64,000 bases of DNA from Pseudomonadales bacterium. Lineage in GTDB: Bacteria; Pseudomonadota; Gammaproteobacteria; Pseudomonadales; Azotimanducaceae. Shown piece by piece: positions 46,262-55,272 of this stretch (positions are counted from its first letter, which is position 1; each line of letters opens with the position of its first letter). The stretch spans positions 1,645,072 through 1,709,071 of the forward strand of contig JAEPOO010000001.1 of the NCBI GenBank assembly GCA_017642855.1. The letters are read 5' to 3'. The notes under the pieces were generated by a model that worked only from the letters and a program-made list of their open reading frames with translations, had not been told where the DNA came from and made no database searches. The position numbers and the translations under genes are program-made.

Positions 46262-47053
46262 TTATAAGGTCAGCCAACCGCCGTCACAGGGCAGATAGAT
46301 ACCGGTAACAAATGAACTGAGGTCAGAGGCGAGGAAAACCGCCGCCTTGCCCTGCTCCATGGGATCGCCCCAATGACCCAGCGGTAACCGCGCGATTCTA
46401 TCTGCAACCGTATCCGCCAGAGGGTCACCACTCTTCGGGGGAACCTGCGCATCAACGGGCGGTGGCTCACCTTCGTTGACCCAGGTTGGTCCCGGTGCCA
46501 GTGCATTTACATTAATGCCATGCGGTGCCAGCTCCAGGGCCAGTGATTTAGTGATCATCTCCACTGCGGCTTTCGAGCCGTCATAAGTGACACCTACGCC
46601 CGGCGTTCGTGCCTGTGTCGAGGCAATGTTGATGATGCGGCCGCCGCCCTGTTGTTTCATGATCGTCGCCGCAGCACGGCAGCAATAAAAGACACCATCT
46701 ACGTTCACCGACCAGAGCGCCTGCCACATCTCATCGGTAATGTTTTCGACGGGACCGCCATAGCCCAAGTAAAGACCGGCATTGTTCACAAGAATATCGA
46801 GAGAACCCAAAGCCTCGACGGTCTGGGCCATGGCCGCATCAACCTGGTCGCGGTCTGCGACATTGAGCGCCATTGCGGCACCACCAATCTCGTTAGCGGT
46901 TTGCTGAGCGGTTTCAAGGTTGATGTCACTGACCATGACTTTGGCGCCCGCCATGGCAAGTGCAGTGGCAATACCTTTACCAATGCCTTTGCCACCACCG
47001 GTGACATGAGCCACTTTGCCGGTGAGGTCGATCCATTCTGCTGCCTTAATCAT
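46262..47053 (-). CDS. Short-chain dehydrogenase/reductase
   Basis: A 263-residue classical SDR: VTGGGKGIGKGIATA (cofactor), an Asp after strand 2 (VMVSDIN) suggesting NAD preference, NNAGLYLG, the catalytic Ser in IASTQARTPG and YDGSK as YxxxK. The ending FVTGIYLPCDGGWLTL is typical. Middle gene of the 44618-47623 run. Substrate unknown. Confidence 0.92.
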   Translation of the reverse strand: MIKAAEWIDLTGKVAHVTGGGKGIGKGIATALAMAGAKVMVSDINLETAQQTANEIGGAAMALNVADRDQVDAAMAQTVEALGSLDILVNNAGLYLGYGGPVENITDEMWQALWSVNVDGVFYCCRAAATIMKQQGGGRIINIASTQARTPGVGVTYDGSKAAVEMITKSLALELAPHGINVNALAPGPTWVNEGEPPPVDAQVPPKSGDPLADTVADRIARLPLGHWGDPMEQGKAAVFLASDLSSFVTGIYLPCDGGWLTL

Positions 47054-47062
47054 GAGAGCCTC

Positions 47063-47623
47063 CTATTGCCTTGTCAGCGTGTTCTCATCGGTGTGATCGA
47101 ATACACGCCCGTAGATATCAACGACTGTCGTTTGTTTGTAGCTGAGTTCGTTGCCACTGACTTCGAGTCGTCGAGTAAAAGACTGGGTACTGGCGTTGTC
47201 TCGCATGAAAGGCCCCTGGACAATGCCGTAGTCATCGTCGCCCAGTGAGGCGGACACTTCGATCACGACGCCCTGACGGTTCTCCTCAGCTTTACCACCA
47301 GCGACGACACCAACACCTCTCGGGATCACAAAAGACTGAACGACATCTCCGGATGCCTGACACCAAGTGAGGTAACCCGACTCATTGTGAAAGACCTTGT
47401 CGTTCTTCTTGCGAGCCGCGACCAGGTGATAGCGCAGGACAATCAGTTCCTGGGCTTCGGCATTGTCGACGTCACCGCAGGCTTCAAACATCATCATCTC
47501 GTAATAGGGGCTGTGATCCTCCCCGTCCGGTTCTGGCGACACGTCCATCCCGCCGTCACCTGCCCAGTTGCCCATCAAGCTGGCAAGTGGACCATAGTCC
47601 ACCTCCGGAACGATCATCGTCAT
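47063..47623 (-). CDS. Nitrobindin/FABP-like beta-barrel protein
   Basis: A 186-residue protein resembling heme-binding beta-barrel (nitrobindin-like, DUF1794) proteins. It begins with LASLMGNWAGDGGMDVSP, which carries the GxWxGxG motif, and continues with alternating strands (HNESGYLTWCQASGDVVQSF). Some members bind heme, others lipids. No heme-ligand His is certain: the C-terminal region has FDHTDENTL. It is the first gene of the run followed by SDR, LLM and CPBP genes. Confidence 0.75.
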   Translation of the reverse strand: MTMIVPEVDYGPLASLMGNWAGDGGMDVSPEPDGEDHSPYYEMMMFEACGDVDNAEAQELIVLRYHLVAARKKNDKVFHNESGYLTWCQASGDVVQSFVIPRGVGVVAGGKAEENRQGVVIEVSASLGDDDYGIVQGPFMRDNASTQSFTRRLEVSGNELSYKQTTVVDIYGRVFDHTDENTLTRQ

Positions 47624-47716
47624 ACTGCTTCCCCTTAACGCTGGTTGATGACCGATTAAACACGTCCTGCTACGATCTGTGAAGTTGCGTCCCTTGACAG
47701 AAACCAGGAAAACACC

Positions 47717-48784
47717 ATGCCTTCAATTCCCGCGAGCTTGAACGACGTCACAACAGACTGGATTGCTGACTGTCTTGGAACAGCACCAACCGGTGTGGCA
47801 CTGGAACCTATGGGTGAAGGTGTCGGCATGATGAGTAACATCGCCATCATTCACCTGACATGGCCAGAGGACACAAACCTGCCAACAAGCCTGGTCGTCA
47901 AAATTGCCGCAGAGAACGACACCAATCGTGCTGTGTCACAACAGTTTAATCTCTACCTGAAAGAGGTGAGCTACTATCGCGATCTGGCACCACGAACAAC
48001 TGCCAGAAGCCCGAAGGTTTACTCATCAGACATCGACGAGGACCAGAATTTTTTCCTGTTGATGGAGAACGTTTCCGACTATCGCATGGGAAGCCAGGTC
48101 GCTGGCGCAACCCTGAAAGAGTGTGAACTGTGTATCGACTTTCTGGCGAAGCTTCACGCCAGCTTCTGGAACGACATCGAGGATGTCGAATGGTTGCCGC
48201 ACATGTCAGGCAGCGAGAATGCATCCAACATGGCCACGGGCTGCGAAGTGGGCTGGACACAACTGCTCGACATCTTTGGAGAGTTTGTCCCGGATGCCAT
48301 CAACGCGCAACGTGACAACTATGTCGCCAAGATCAGCCGACTTCAGGCACTACTGGACCAACCGCCACGCACGCTGATCCATGGCGACTTTCGCATGGAT
48401 AACATGCTCTTCGGCCAGAACCCTGATCACGAGCCACTCATGGTCGTCGATTTCCAGGGCCCGTTAAAAGGAAACGGTATCCATGACATTGCCTATTTGC
48501 TGAGCCACTCCGCTCAAACGGAAGTGCGCCGCGAGCATGAAAAGGCATTGTTGCAGCGTTACCTAGAAGGCCTCAGCGCCGCAGGTATCACCGATTACGT
48601 TTTCGACACGGCCTGGCGAGACTACAGAATCGGCATTTTGTACGCCTGGACGGTTGCCGTTGTCATTGCTGGCACGATGGACCCTGCGAATGACAGGGGC
48701 TTCGCGTGGATGTCAAAAATGGTGGAACGTAACGGCATCGCCATCAATGATCTGGATTGCCTTGAATTACTGAAAGAGATTTGA
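47717..48784 (+). CDS. Aminoglycoside phosphotransferase-fold (APH/EcKL-like) kinase
   Basis: A 355-residue kinase-fold protein. The catalytic loop LIHGDFRMDNMLFG has D224, and VVDFQGP supplies the metal-binding Asp. The N-terminal half has LVVKIAAEN (nucleotide-binding Lys). The DUF1679/ecdysteroid-kinase-like pattern is closer than true antibiotic resistance APH. The substrate is likely a small alcohol or sterol-type molecule, but this is inference. AGGA lies eight bases before the ATG. The thioesterase gene follows by 33 bases. Confidence 0.85.
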   Translation: MPSIPASLNDVTTDWIADCLGTAPTGVALEPMGEGVGMMSNIAIIHLTWPEDTNLPTSLVVKIAAENDTNRAVSQQFNLYLKEVSYYRDLAPRTTARSPKVYSSDIDEDQNFFLLMENVSDYRMGSQVAGATLKECELCIDFLAKLHASFWNDIEDVEWLPHMSGSENASNMATGCEVGWTQLLDIFGEFVPDAINAQRDNYVAKISRLQALLDQPPRTLIHGDFRMDNMLFGQNPDHEPLMVVDFQGPLKGNGIHDIAYLLSHSAQTEVRREHEKALLQRYLEGLSAAGITDYVFDTAWRDYRIGILYAWTVAVVIAGTMDPANDRGFAWMSKMVERNGIAINDLDCLELLKEI

Positions 48785-48817
48785 ATAAGGCGGGTATTCC
48801 ACCTAGGATGCCCGCCC

Positions 48818-49759
48818 ATGAGCCAGAATAAACAACTCCTACATGCGTCTATTGTCCAGGAATCCGAAATTGATTCCCTTGGGCATCTGAACGTCCGTTA
48901 CTACGTCGAACGTGCTTCCAAAGCGAACAAGGCGCTGCTGGAAAAGCTGGGTGTCACCGCCGCTGAAGGCCAGACCCTTAGACGAACGGACACCTACAAT
49001 CGTTTTCACAAAGAACAGTTCGAAGGCGCAACGCTGAAGACTTATGGCGGACTGATCACGACAGAAGATCGTTATGCCATCAGCGGGTACTACGAGATTC
49101 GTAACGAAGCAACCGGTGATATTGCCGCCACTTTTATTATGACAAGCCACTTGCTCGACGTGGCGACAAAACAACAACTGCCTCTGAACATCAGTGACCA
49201 ACAGATTGCCCAGTGGACGGTCGACATCCCCGACTATGGAAGACCTCGCTCACTCTCGCTAACGCCTCCCCGTCAACCTTCATTCGAGGAAGTCGAGCCC
49301 CTGATACCAGACAACGAACTGCTGGGCGGACTCAGTGGTCGAAGAGAGGGCATCGTGCTGGAGGAAGACTGCGATGAAAACGGTCGACTGGCCGAAGGTA
49401 CGGATCTCGTGCACGTGATCTGGCGACCACAACCCGGAGAGGCACTGCACAAGGTCGGACCACCCCACTTAAGGGATCAGCAGGGTCGTCTTTACAGCTG
49501 GGCCATGATGGAAATTCGCAGCATCGTCTATCAGCGACCCCGCGCTGGCGACACCATCATTTCCCTGAGTACTGACGTGAACTATGGCGAAAAGTGGCGT
49601 CATTCACGACGTTGGGTATTCTCCAAGGAAACCCAGGCGCTTCTCGGCATCAGCGACCAGACAGGCATCTGCCTGGACCTGGAAGCCAGACGCGCGATTC
49701 CCATTCCAGAAGAAGTTCGCCCCCTTATTGAGGCCCACTGTTTACGCGACCTCGCGTGA
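48818..49759 (+). CDS. Double-hotdog acyl-CoA/ACP thioesterase family protein
   Basis: A 313-residue protein made of two hotdog domains (about 1-145 and 165-310). The first has IDSLGHLNVRYYVERASKAN, a thioesterase active-site-like DxxGHxN motif. The second has HLRDQQGRLYSWAMMEIRSI. It should hydrolyse acyl-CoA or acyl-ACP. It lies between the kinase-fold gene and amidohydrolase 3 on the same strand. Confidence 0.82.
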   Translation: MSQNKQLLHASIVQESEIDSLGHLNVRYYVERASKANKALLEKLGVTAAEGQTLRRTDTYNRFHKEQFEGATLKTYGGLITTEDRYAISGYYEIRNEATGDIAATFIMTSHLLDVATKQQLPLNISDQQIAQWTVDIPDYGRPRSLSLTPPRQPSFEEVEPLIPDNELLGGLSGRREGIVLEEDCDENGRLAEGTDLVHVIWRPQPGEALHKVGPPHLRDQQGRLYSWAMMEIRSIVYQRPRAGDTIISLSTDVNYGEKWRHSRRWVFSKETQALLGISDQTGICLDLEARRAIPIPEEVRPLIEAHCLRDLA

Positions 49760-49833
49760 TTTTGCTGTGCCGCAGCAATAAACCGCCTGAATAACCTGTT
49801 TAATTGATACCTGTTGCAAAAAAAGCGAAAGTA

Positions 49834-49854
49834 TCTGCTCTCGAGAGGAGCAGA
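49834..49854 (+). promoter_or_regulatory. Hairpin over the ribosome binding site of amidohydrolase 3
   Basis: TCTGCTC (49834-49840) pairs with GAGCAGA (49848-49854) around TCGAGAG. The ribosome binding site GAGAGGAG (49844-49850) is half in the loop and half in the stem, with the ATG at 49860. This could reduce translation unless it is opened. Inference from sequence only. Confidence 0.35.
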
Positions 49855-49859
49855 GACCC

Positions 49860-51569
49860 ATGGCTGAATATGACCTGATCATCAGGAATGGCGAAGTGTT
49901 TGACGGCAACGGAGGACCTTCGATCCAGGCTGACGTCGCCCTTAAAAACGGCGTTATCTCTAAAGTGGCACCTTCCATCGAAGGTGATGCAACCAGAACC
50001 ATTGATGCCCGGGGCAAGATTGTCACCCCTGGGTTTGTCGACGTGCATACGCACTATGATGGCCAAGCCACCTGGGACAATCATCTGAACCCTTCTTCGA
50101 ATCTTGGTACGACCACCATCGTCATGGGGAACTGCGGTGTTGGTTTTGCACCATGCAAACCTGAAGACCATGAAGTGCTCGTGCAGTTGATGGAAGGTGT
50201 CGAAGAAATCCCAGGCTCTGCCATGGACGAAGGCCTTCCATGGAACTGGGAATCTTTTCCGGAATTCCTGGACGCACTGGAAGAGCGACCTCGGGATATT
50301 GACATTGCCGCCCTGCTGCCACACGGTCCGCTGCGCGTTTACGTCATGGGTGAACGCGCAGTCAATCGAGAAGCCGCCACTGCTGATGACATCGAACAAA
50401 TGAAAGTTCTGATCAAAGAAGGTATCGAAGCCGGTGCGGTCGGATTTTCCACTTCAAGGACCCTCGTTCACCGGAGCAGTTCGGGTAGTTTCATTCCAAC
50501 CTATCAGGCCGCGACCGAAGAGCTTAAGTCACTGGGTGAATCGCTCTCGGGGGAGAAAGGCAGCGTATTCCAGATGATCTCCGACTGGGAAGACGCCGAC
50601 GATGAATTCAGCATCATTCGAGAAATCGCCGAGCGATCTGGCGCTAAAGGCACCTTTACCCTGCTCGACCTGGCACCAACGCCGGATCTTTGGCACGAGC
50701 AATTGAAGCGAATAGAGCGTGCACAGGAATCTGGCCTGGATATACGCGGCCAGGTGATCTCCAGACCCGTGGGCATCCTGATGGGACACCCCGCATCCAT
50801 GCATTCTTTTTATGCCCGACCTACTTACAAGGCACTGGCTGACCTCCCTTGGGATGAAAAGATCGAGAAACTCAGGGATCCGGAGGTCAAAGCTCAGATC
50901 CTCAGAGAAGAAAGTGAACAACCACACGTCTTTGTTGAAATTTTCGAAAAGCGTTTCCGCAACATGTATCCACTGGAAGATCCGATTGAGTACCTGCCTA
51001 ATCGCGAAAACTCTGTTGTCGCTATGGCAGAGGCAGAAGGTCGCGAACCTTCGGAATGGCTCTATGACTACTTCCTCGGCGACAACGGCAACAACCTGGT
51101 TTATATCCCTGCTGCAAACTTCTCCGAAAATATTCCCGAGATGCTGACTCATCCGCACACGGTCAGTGCGCTGGGCGACGGCGGGGCACATGTCGGTTCC
51201 ATTTGTGACACAAGTGCAAACGTCTACGTGCTGACAAAGTGGGTAAAAGACAAAAAGCAGATCGAACTGGCCCAGGCGATCAATATGCTGTGCAAACAAC
51301 CCTCTGAGCTCTATTCACTCAATGACCGCGGCCAGATCGCTGAAGGACTTAAAGCCGATGTTAACGTCATAGATTTCGACAACCTGAAGCTTCGCACGCC
51401 CCATATCGTTCATGACCTGCCAGCTGGTGGAAAACGATTTCTGCAGAATGCGGATGGCATCGAACTGACCATCAAGGCGGGTGAAGTGATTTACGAAAAG
51501 GGTAAAGCGACTGGCGCTTTACCGGGCAAACTCGTCAGGGGCTCACAGCAAGATCCTCGGGTCAGCTAG
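49860..51569 (+). CDS. D-aminoacylase-type amidohydrolase (paralogue 3 of 3)
   Basis: A 569-residue amidohydrolase with TPGFVDVHTHYDGQ (HxH), MGNCGVGFAPC, and LGDGGAHVGSICDTS in place of the SDAGAH motif. The two extra His-ligand positions of D-aminoacylases read SVFQMIS and TFTLLDLA. It is the most diverged of the three. One base separates it from the PhyH-like gene and a Rieske gene follows, so the three form an operon. Substrate unknown; N-acyl or cyclic amide cleavage is expected. Confidence 0.86.
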   Translation: MAEYDLIIRNGEVFDGNGGPSIQADVALKNGVISKVAPSIEGDATRTIDARGKIVTPGFVDVHTHYDGQATWDNHLNPSSNLGTTTIVMGNCGVGFAPCKPEDHEVLVQLMEGVEEIPGSAMDEGLPWNWESFPEFLDALEERPRDIDIAALLPHGPLRVYVMGERAVNREAATADDIEQMKVLIKEGIEAGAVGFSTSRTLVHRSSSGSFIPTYQAATEELKSLGESLSGEKGSVFQMISDWEDADDEFSIIREIAERSGAKGTFTLLDLAPTPDLWHEQLKRIERAQESGLDIRGQVISRPVGILMGHPASMHSFYARPTYKALADLPWDEKIEKLRDPEVKAQILREESEQPHVFVEIFEKRFRNMYPLEDPIEYLPNRENSVVAMAEAEGREPSEWLYDYFLGDNGNNLVYIPAANFSENIPEMLTHPHTVSALGDGGAHVGSICDTSANVYVLTKWVKDKKQIELAQAINMLCKQPSELYSLNDRGQIAEGLKADVNVIDFDNLKLRTPHIVHDLPAGGKRFLQNADGIELTIKAGEVIYEKGKATGALPGKLVRGSQQDPRVS

Positions 51570-51570
51570 A

Positions 51571-52407
51571 GTGTCATTGCAACGAGTCGTCGTCGCTGAC
51601 GGCCTTCCAAGAATTCTTGAGATTCTTGAGCAGGACGGCGGCGTCATCGTTGAAGACCTGGTCGACATACAAACCATCGATGAGATGCGCGATGCTATTA
51701 TTCAGAAAGCAGAAAGTGTCACCCCCGGTGCAGATTCAGACAGCGAGATCTGGAAGTTTTTCCACGGCAACAATACGGTTCGTTTCACTCAGCTGGGAAA
51801 ACTCTCAGCAGCGTTCTTTGACATCCTGGAAAACGACACCTTTCACGCTGTAACCGAAACACTTCTTAATCCCGTCTGTCCCAGCTACTGGCTCAACACC
51901 GCACAGGCAATGCTGATCGGCCCTGGCGAACCCGCCCAGTTGCTGCACCGAGATTGCAGCAACTGGAACTATGTGGTGCGGCCACTTTGGCCGAACGCGC
52001 CCGAAGTCACAGTATCTATCATCCTGGCGCTCGATGAAGTGACCGAGGCTCTGGGGGCAACCCGGGTCATTCCTGGCAGCCATACCTGGGCGGACTACGC
52101 CAGGGAAGGCACGCCCGAAGAGTCGGTACCTGCAGAGCTTCCACCCGGTGGCGCCCTGCTTTATACAGGCAAGGTCATCCACGGCGGTGGTAAGAACACG
52201 ACCAATGACCAGTGGCGTATCGCCATGCATATGAGTTTTACGGCCGGTTGGCTGACACCCGAAGAGTGTTCACCGCTGGAATATACCTGGGATGACGTCA
52301 GAGATCGTTCACCGAAAACTCAGAGACTTCTTGGATTTAGATCTTACGATCCAATGCCAACGCATCCCGGTGGCCGGCTTTGGCTAAGAGACTTCGAGCC
52401 TCTGTAA
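51571..52407 (+). CDS. Phytanoyl-CoA dioxygenase (PhyH) family protein
   Basis: A 278-residue Fe(II)/2-oxoglutarate oxygenase. H126-x-D128 (LLHRDCSNW) and H204 (VIHGGGKNT) form the iron site, with Arg in QWRIAMH for 2-oxoglutarate. VIPGSHTWADYAR is the PhyH segment. The start is GTG 51571, one base after the amidohydrolase stop. Relative of the protein at 16349-17215. It acts with the Rieske oxygenase 26 bases downstream in an unassigned oxidation route. Confidence 0.87.
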   Translation: MSLQRVVVADGLPRILEILEQDGGVIVEDLVDIQTIDEMRDAIIQKAESVTPGADSDSEIWKFFHGNNTVRFTQLGKLSAAFFDILENDTFHAVTETLLNPVCPSYWLNTAQAMLIGPGEPAQLLHRDCSNWNYVVRPLWPNAPEVTVSIILALDEVTEALGATRVIPGSHTWADYAREGTPEESVPAELPPGGALLYTGKVIHGGGKNTTNDQWRIAMHMSFTAGWLTPEECSPLEYTWDDVRDRSPKTQRLLGFRSYDPMPTHPGGRLWLRDFEPL

Positions 52408-52433
52408 ACAACCTAGGAATAACGGAGAAAATT

Positions 52434-54005
52434 ATGTCCGCTCTGGAAAAACCAGTCCGCACAATGGATGAGGCATTCGAGAGACTGCTTGATGAAGACA
52501 CACATAAGGAAAATATCTCCGACGCATTGAGGCGCAACAATCCAATGCCGCCGGGCCCAACCCTGGTACCCGTGGCTCGGTATACCGATCGCCGATATCA
52601 CGAGCTTGAAAGAGAAAAGCTTTGGAAGAAATCGTGGCTCATGGCATGTCACGAAGATGACTTCGAACACGTCGGTGACTGCGTACCCTATGACGTCGCC
52701 GGGCTCAGTTTCCTCATTGTCAGATCAGAAGAAGACGAGTACAAGGCCTTTTATAACGCCTGTTTGCATCGCGGTCGGAAGCTGCGCGAAGACCGCGCGA
52801 AAGGACTGGACGAATTACGCTGCCCCTTTCACGGCTGGGCATGGAACCTTGATGGATCGCTAAAACAAATCCCCTGCGCCTATGACTATCAGGGTCTGAA
52901 TCGAGACGAAGAGTCGCTTCCGGAAGTTCAGGTCGGACGATGGGGTCGCTTTATTTTCATTAACGCCGATCCCGATGCAGAGTCGTTGGAGGATTTTCTC
53001 GGTGATCTTTCCTCACACTTTGAGCTCCTGCCCTATGAGCGTCGGTACAAGTCAGCCCATGTTGCGAAGATCATCAAGGCAAACTGGAAGGTCGTGCAGG
53101 AAGCCTTTATGGAGTCTTACCACGTATTGATGACACACCCGCAGATCCTGACCGGGGGTGCTCACGATATCTGCACAAAATATGATGCGTTCGGAAACTA
53201 TTCCCGTGCGATTCGATGTGGTGCACTAGAAGGCAATGGCCTGCCACCCTGGGAGCCGCTACCTTCAGAGAAAGGGATGGAAATTGTTCGCCACCCACTG
53301 AATGGCGATGTTTACGAACATCTCGGTGACGGCGTTGTTCTGCTAACAAAGAAAGATGGGCGCACCGGCAAGTTCGATGTGGATGCCAAACACATTGAAG
53401 GTGAAATCACAGACGCAAACCCTCATCTCTGTAACTGGGTCGGCGGGCTGCAGCTCAACAACCCCGGCCAAGGCCGAATCCTAAGCTCTGATACCAAGCG
53501 AAAAGCACAAGCAGAAGCTGGCGGCGGGAAAAACATGTCAGCCCGTGCCATGGGTGCAGAAATGCAAAGGCAGATGCTGGCAGATGTCGTGCCATCTATT
53601 GCTGATACCATTCCTGACATAGAACTGACGGCCTCCGTTTTTTTCACGGTATTCCCGAACTGGCACCCCTGGGGTTGCTTCAATCAGATCAACTACCGAT
53701 TCCGACCGAACGGTGACAATCATGAAGAGTGCATCATGGAGTGCATGTACCTGACGCCGATCCCAGAGGACGGTGAATACGAACCAGTGCGAGAGATTCA
53801 CTGGTTAACCGCAGAAGATGATTACACTGAGGCTTCAGAGTTGGGACAGCTGACGAAGATCTTTAATCAGGACCTGCGCAACCTGCCTTACGTTTATGAT
53901 GGCCTTAAGGCCACAGCTCGTGAGCATGTCAGGCTGGCTGATTACAACGAGCTGAAGCTTCGTCACTGGCACGAGATGTATGAAAAACAGGTCGGCGATA
54001 GTTGA
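52434..54005 (+). CDS. Rieske oxygenase, alpha subunit type
   Basis: A 523-residue Rieske non-heme iron oxygenase. The cluster ligands are C110-x-H112 (CLHRGRKL) and C130-x2-H133 (CPFHGWAW). The iron site lies in QEAFMESYHVLMTHPQ. At 523 residues it is longer than the ~410-residue protein at 8932-10161, through an insert around residues 250-390. ATG 52434 with ACGGAGAA upstream is preferred over an upstream in-frame start inside the PhyH gene. No reductase or ferredoxin is adjacent. Substrate unknown. Confidence 0.9.
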   Translation: MSALEKPVRTMDEAFERLLDEDTHKENISDALRRNNPMPPGPTLVPVARYTDRRYHELEREKLWKKSWLMACHEDDFEHVGDCVPYDVAGLSFLIVRSEEDEYKAFYNACLHRGRKLREDRAKGLDELRCPFHGWAWNLDGSLKQIPCAYDYQGLNRDEESLPEVQVGRWGRFIFINADPDAESLEDFLGDLSSHFELLPYERRYKSAHVAKIIKANWKVVQEAFMESYHVLMTHPQILTGGAHDICTKYDAFGNYSRAIRCGALEGNGLPPWEPLPSEKGMEIVRHPLNGDVYEHLGDGVVLLTKKDGRTGKFDVDAKHIEGEITDANPHLCNWVGGLQLNNPGQGRILSSDTKRKAQAEAGGGKNMSARAMGAEMQRQMLADVVPSIADTIPDIELTASVFFTVFPNWHPWGCFNQINYRFRPNGDNHEECIMECMYLTPIPEDGEYEPVREIHWLTAEDDYTEASELGQLTKIFNQDLRNLPYVYDGLKATAREHVRLADYNELKLRHWHEMYEKQVGDS

Positions 54006-54390
54006 TTCAAGTGGAAATCCCGCTGCGATAAAGAGCATCGTCCCGAAAGGTTTGCGCCAAACTTCCTGCGGCAACCTAGTGCAGATTCCGGCAGCATAAC
54101 AGCTGCCAGATATCAAATGATCCACCTTCGTCGGGATCACAGGTTGGCATCAATCCGCTGGATGTTCAGAAAGAACACAAGGCCCTCTCCGCCCTCTATC
54201 ATGTCACTTCACATGAGGATGGCACAAAATGCGCCCCCTCAATTTGCGCCGGCGTCAGCAAACAGAGATCATCACCATGTACTCAAAGACATGGCATCAA
54301 GGATAAAAAAGGCACCAATGATCCAGTTATTTGACCTTCGTGTGTCAGAAAGAAGCTTTCTTTCTCCGTCGAATGTGAGAGATTGGCTGC
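54006..54390. other. Intergenic region without a supported gene
   Basis: A plus-strand frame (54117-54398) exists, but its sequence is low in hydrophobic pattern, lacks a ribosome binding site and overlaps the cytochrome gene start. No hairpin with a T-run is seen after the Rieske gene. It probably carries the promoter of the following cytochrome gene. Confidence 0.4.
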
Positions 54391-55242
54391 ATGGATAGTC
54401 TTATCGCACTGATGCTGACCATCGCTGCGGTTGTCATTACTGTGATGTTGAATGGTTCTTCGTCCCGTTTACGAACCGCTGGCACCGTGCTCGCTTCAAT
54501 TGCCTGCTTAGTCTGCGTTCTGTGGTTTTTCCTTGTGATGCAAACAGGCATCCTCGGTTCGCCAAGAGAGCCAACTTTACCCACCGATGAACTGAAGCCG
54601 GCACTACTGTGGATCTTTACTGTGATCAGCCTGATCGGAGGCCTCTTCCTGCTTTGGGCTGCACTGGAACAGAGAACCCGAACCAATCTGGTTCAACTGA
54701 GCAACGATAACAGCGCAGGACAATACGGCCGGGTTTCCCGTTATCTACACTGGATCACAGCCATCCTGTTCCTGTCACTCTTTCCCATCGGTATCTTCGC
54801 CACGATGATCCCTGAGGGAACAGAGTGGCGACCCAGCTACTACGCCGTACACAAGACCATCGGTATCCTCGTGTTCATCCTCGTGTTTATACGAGTCATG
54901 TGGCACGTCAAGTCAACGCGACCGGCGCTTGATCCATCGCTGAAGTCATGGGAGAAGAACCTTGCGAGAATCGCTCACTACGGGCTCTACTTCCTGATGA
55001 TCACGTTGCCAATCACTGGCTTTGCCATGTCGACATACGCTGGCAACGTATCGAAATTCTTCACTTGGGAGTTGCCGTTGCTATGGGCCGCCGATGATGA
55101 AGCCATTAAATTGTGGGGACTGCTGCACAAGATCGTATTGCCGTACCTGTTTTACGGGCTTTTCACAGCTCACCTGGTCGGCGCAGTGAAACACCACTTC
55201 ATCGACAAACATCCCAAAAACATTCGCCGAATACTGTCTTGA
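54391..55242 (+). CDS. Cytochrome b561-like membrane protein
   Basis: A 283-residue protein. The first third holds three hydrophobic helices with no clear family. The remaining part (about 110-283) is a four-helix di-heme cytochrome b561 domain. Putative heme His are in RYLHWITAILF, AVHKTIGIL, RIAHYGLYFLM and HLVGAVKHHFID. It moves electrons across the inner membrane, from or to quinone. The partner is not adjacent. The extra N-terminal membrane part is unusual. Confidence 0.85.
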   Translation: MDSLIALMLTIAAVVITVMLNGSSSRLRTAGTVLASIACLVCVLWFFLVMQTGILGSPREPTLPTDELKPALLWIFTVISLIGGLFLLWAALEQRTRTNLVQLSNDNSAGQYGRVSRYLHWITAILFLSLFPIGIFATMIPEGTEWRPSYYAVHKTIGILVFILVFIRVMWHVKSTRPALDPSLKSWEKNLARIAHYGLYFLMITLPITGFAMSTYAGNVSKFFTWELPLLWAADDEAIKLWGLLHKIVLPYLFYGLFTAHLVGAVKHHFIDKHPKNIRRILS

Positions 55243-55272
55243 GATGCAGGGTAACGTTGTATACTGCGAACT

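Noticed and set aside
47717..48784. Antibiotic resistance aminoglycoside phosphotransferase
   Set aside because: Only the kinase fold and catalytic loop are shared; the sequence resembles broad APH/ecdysteroid-kinase-like proteins, and nothing points to drug resistance.
50529..51299. 256-residue minus-strand open frame
   Set aside because: Antisense shadow of amidohydrolase 3, with no recognisable domain or ribosome binding site.
54117..54398. 93-residue plus-strand frame before the cytochrome gene
   Set aside because: Skewed composition, no ribosome binding site, overlaps the cytochrome start.
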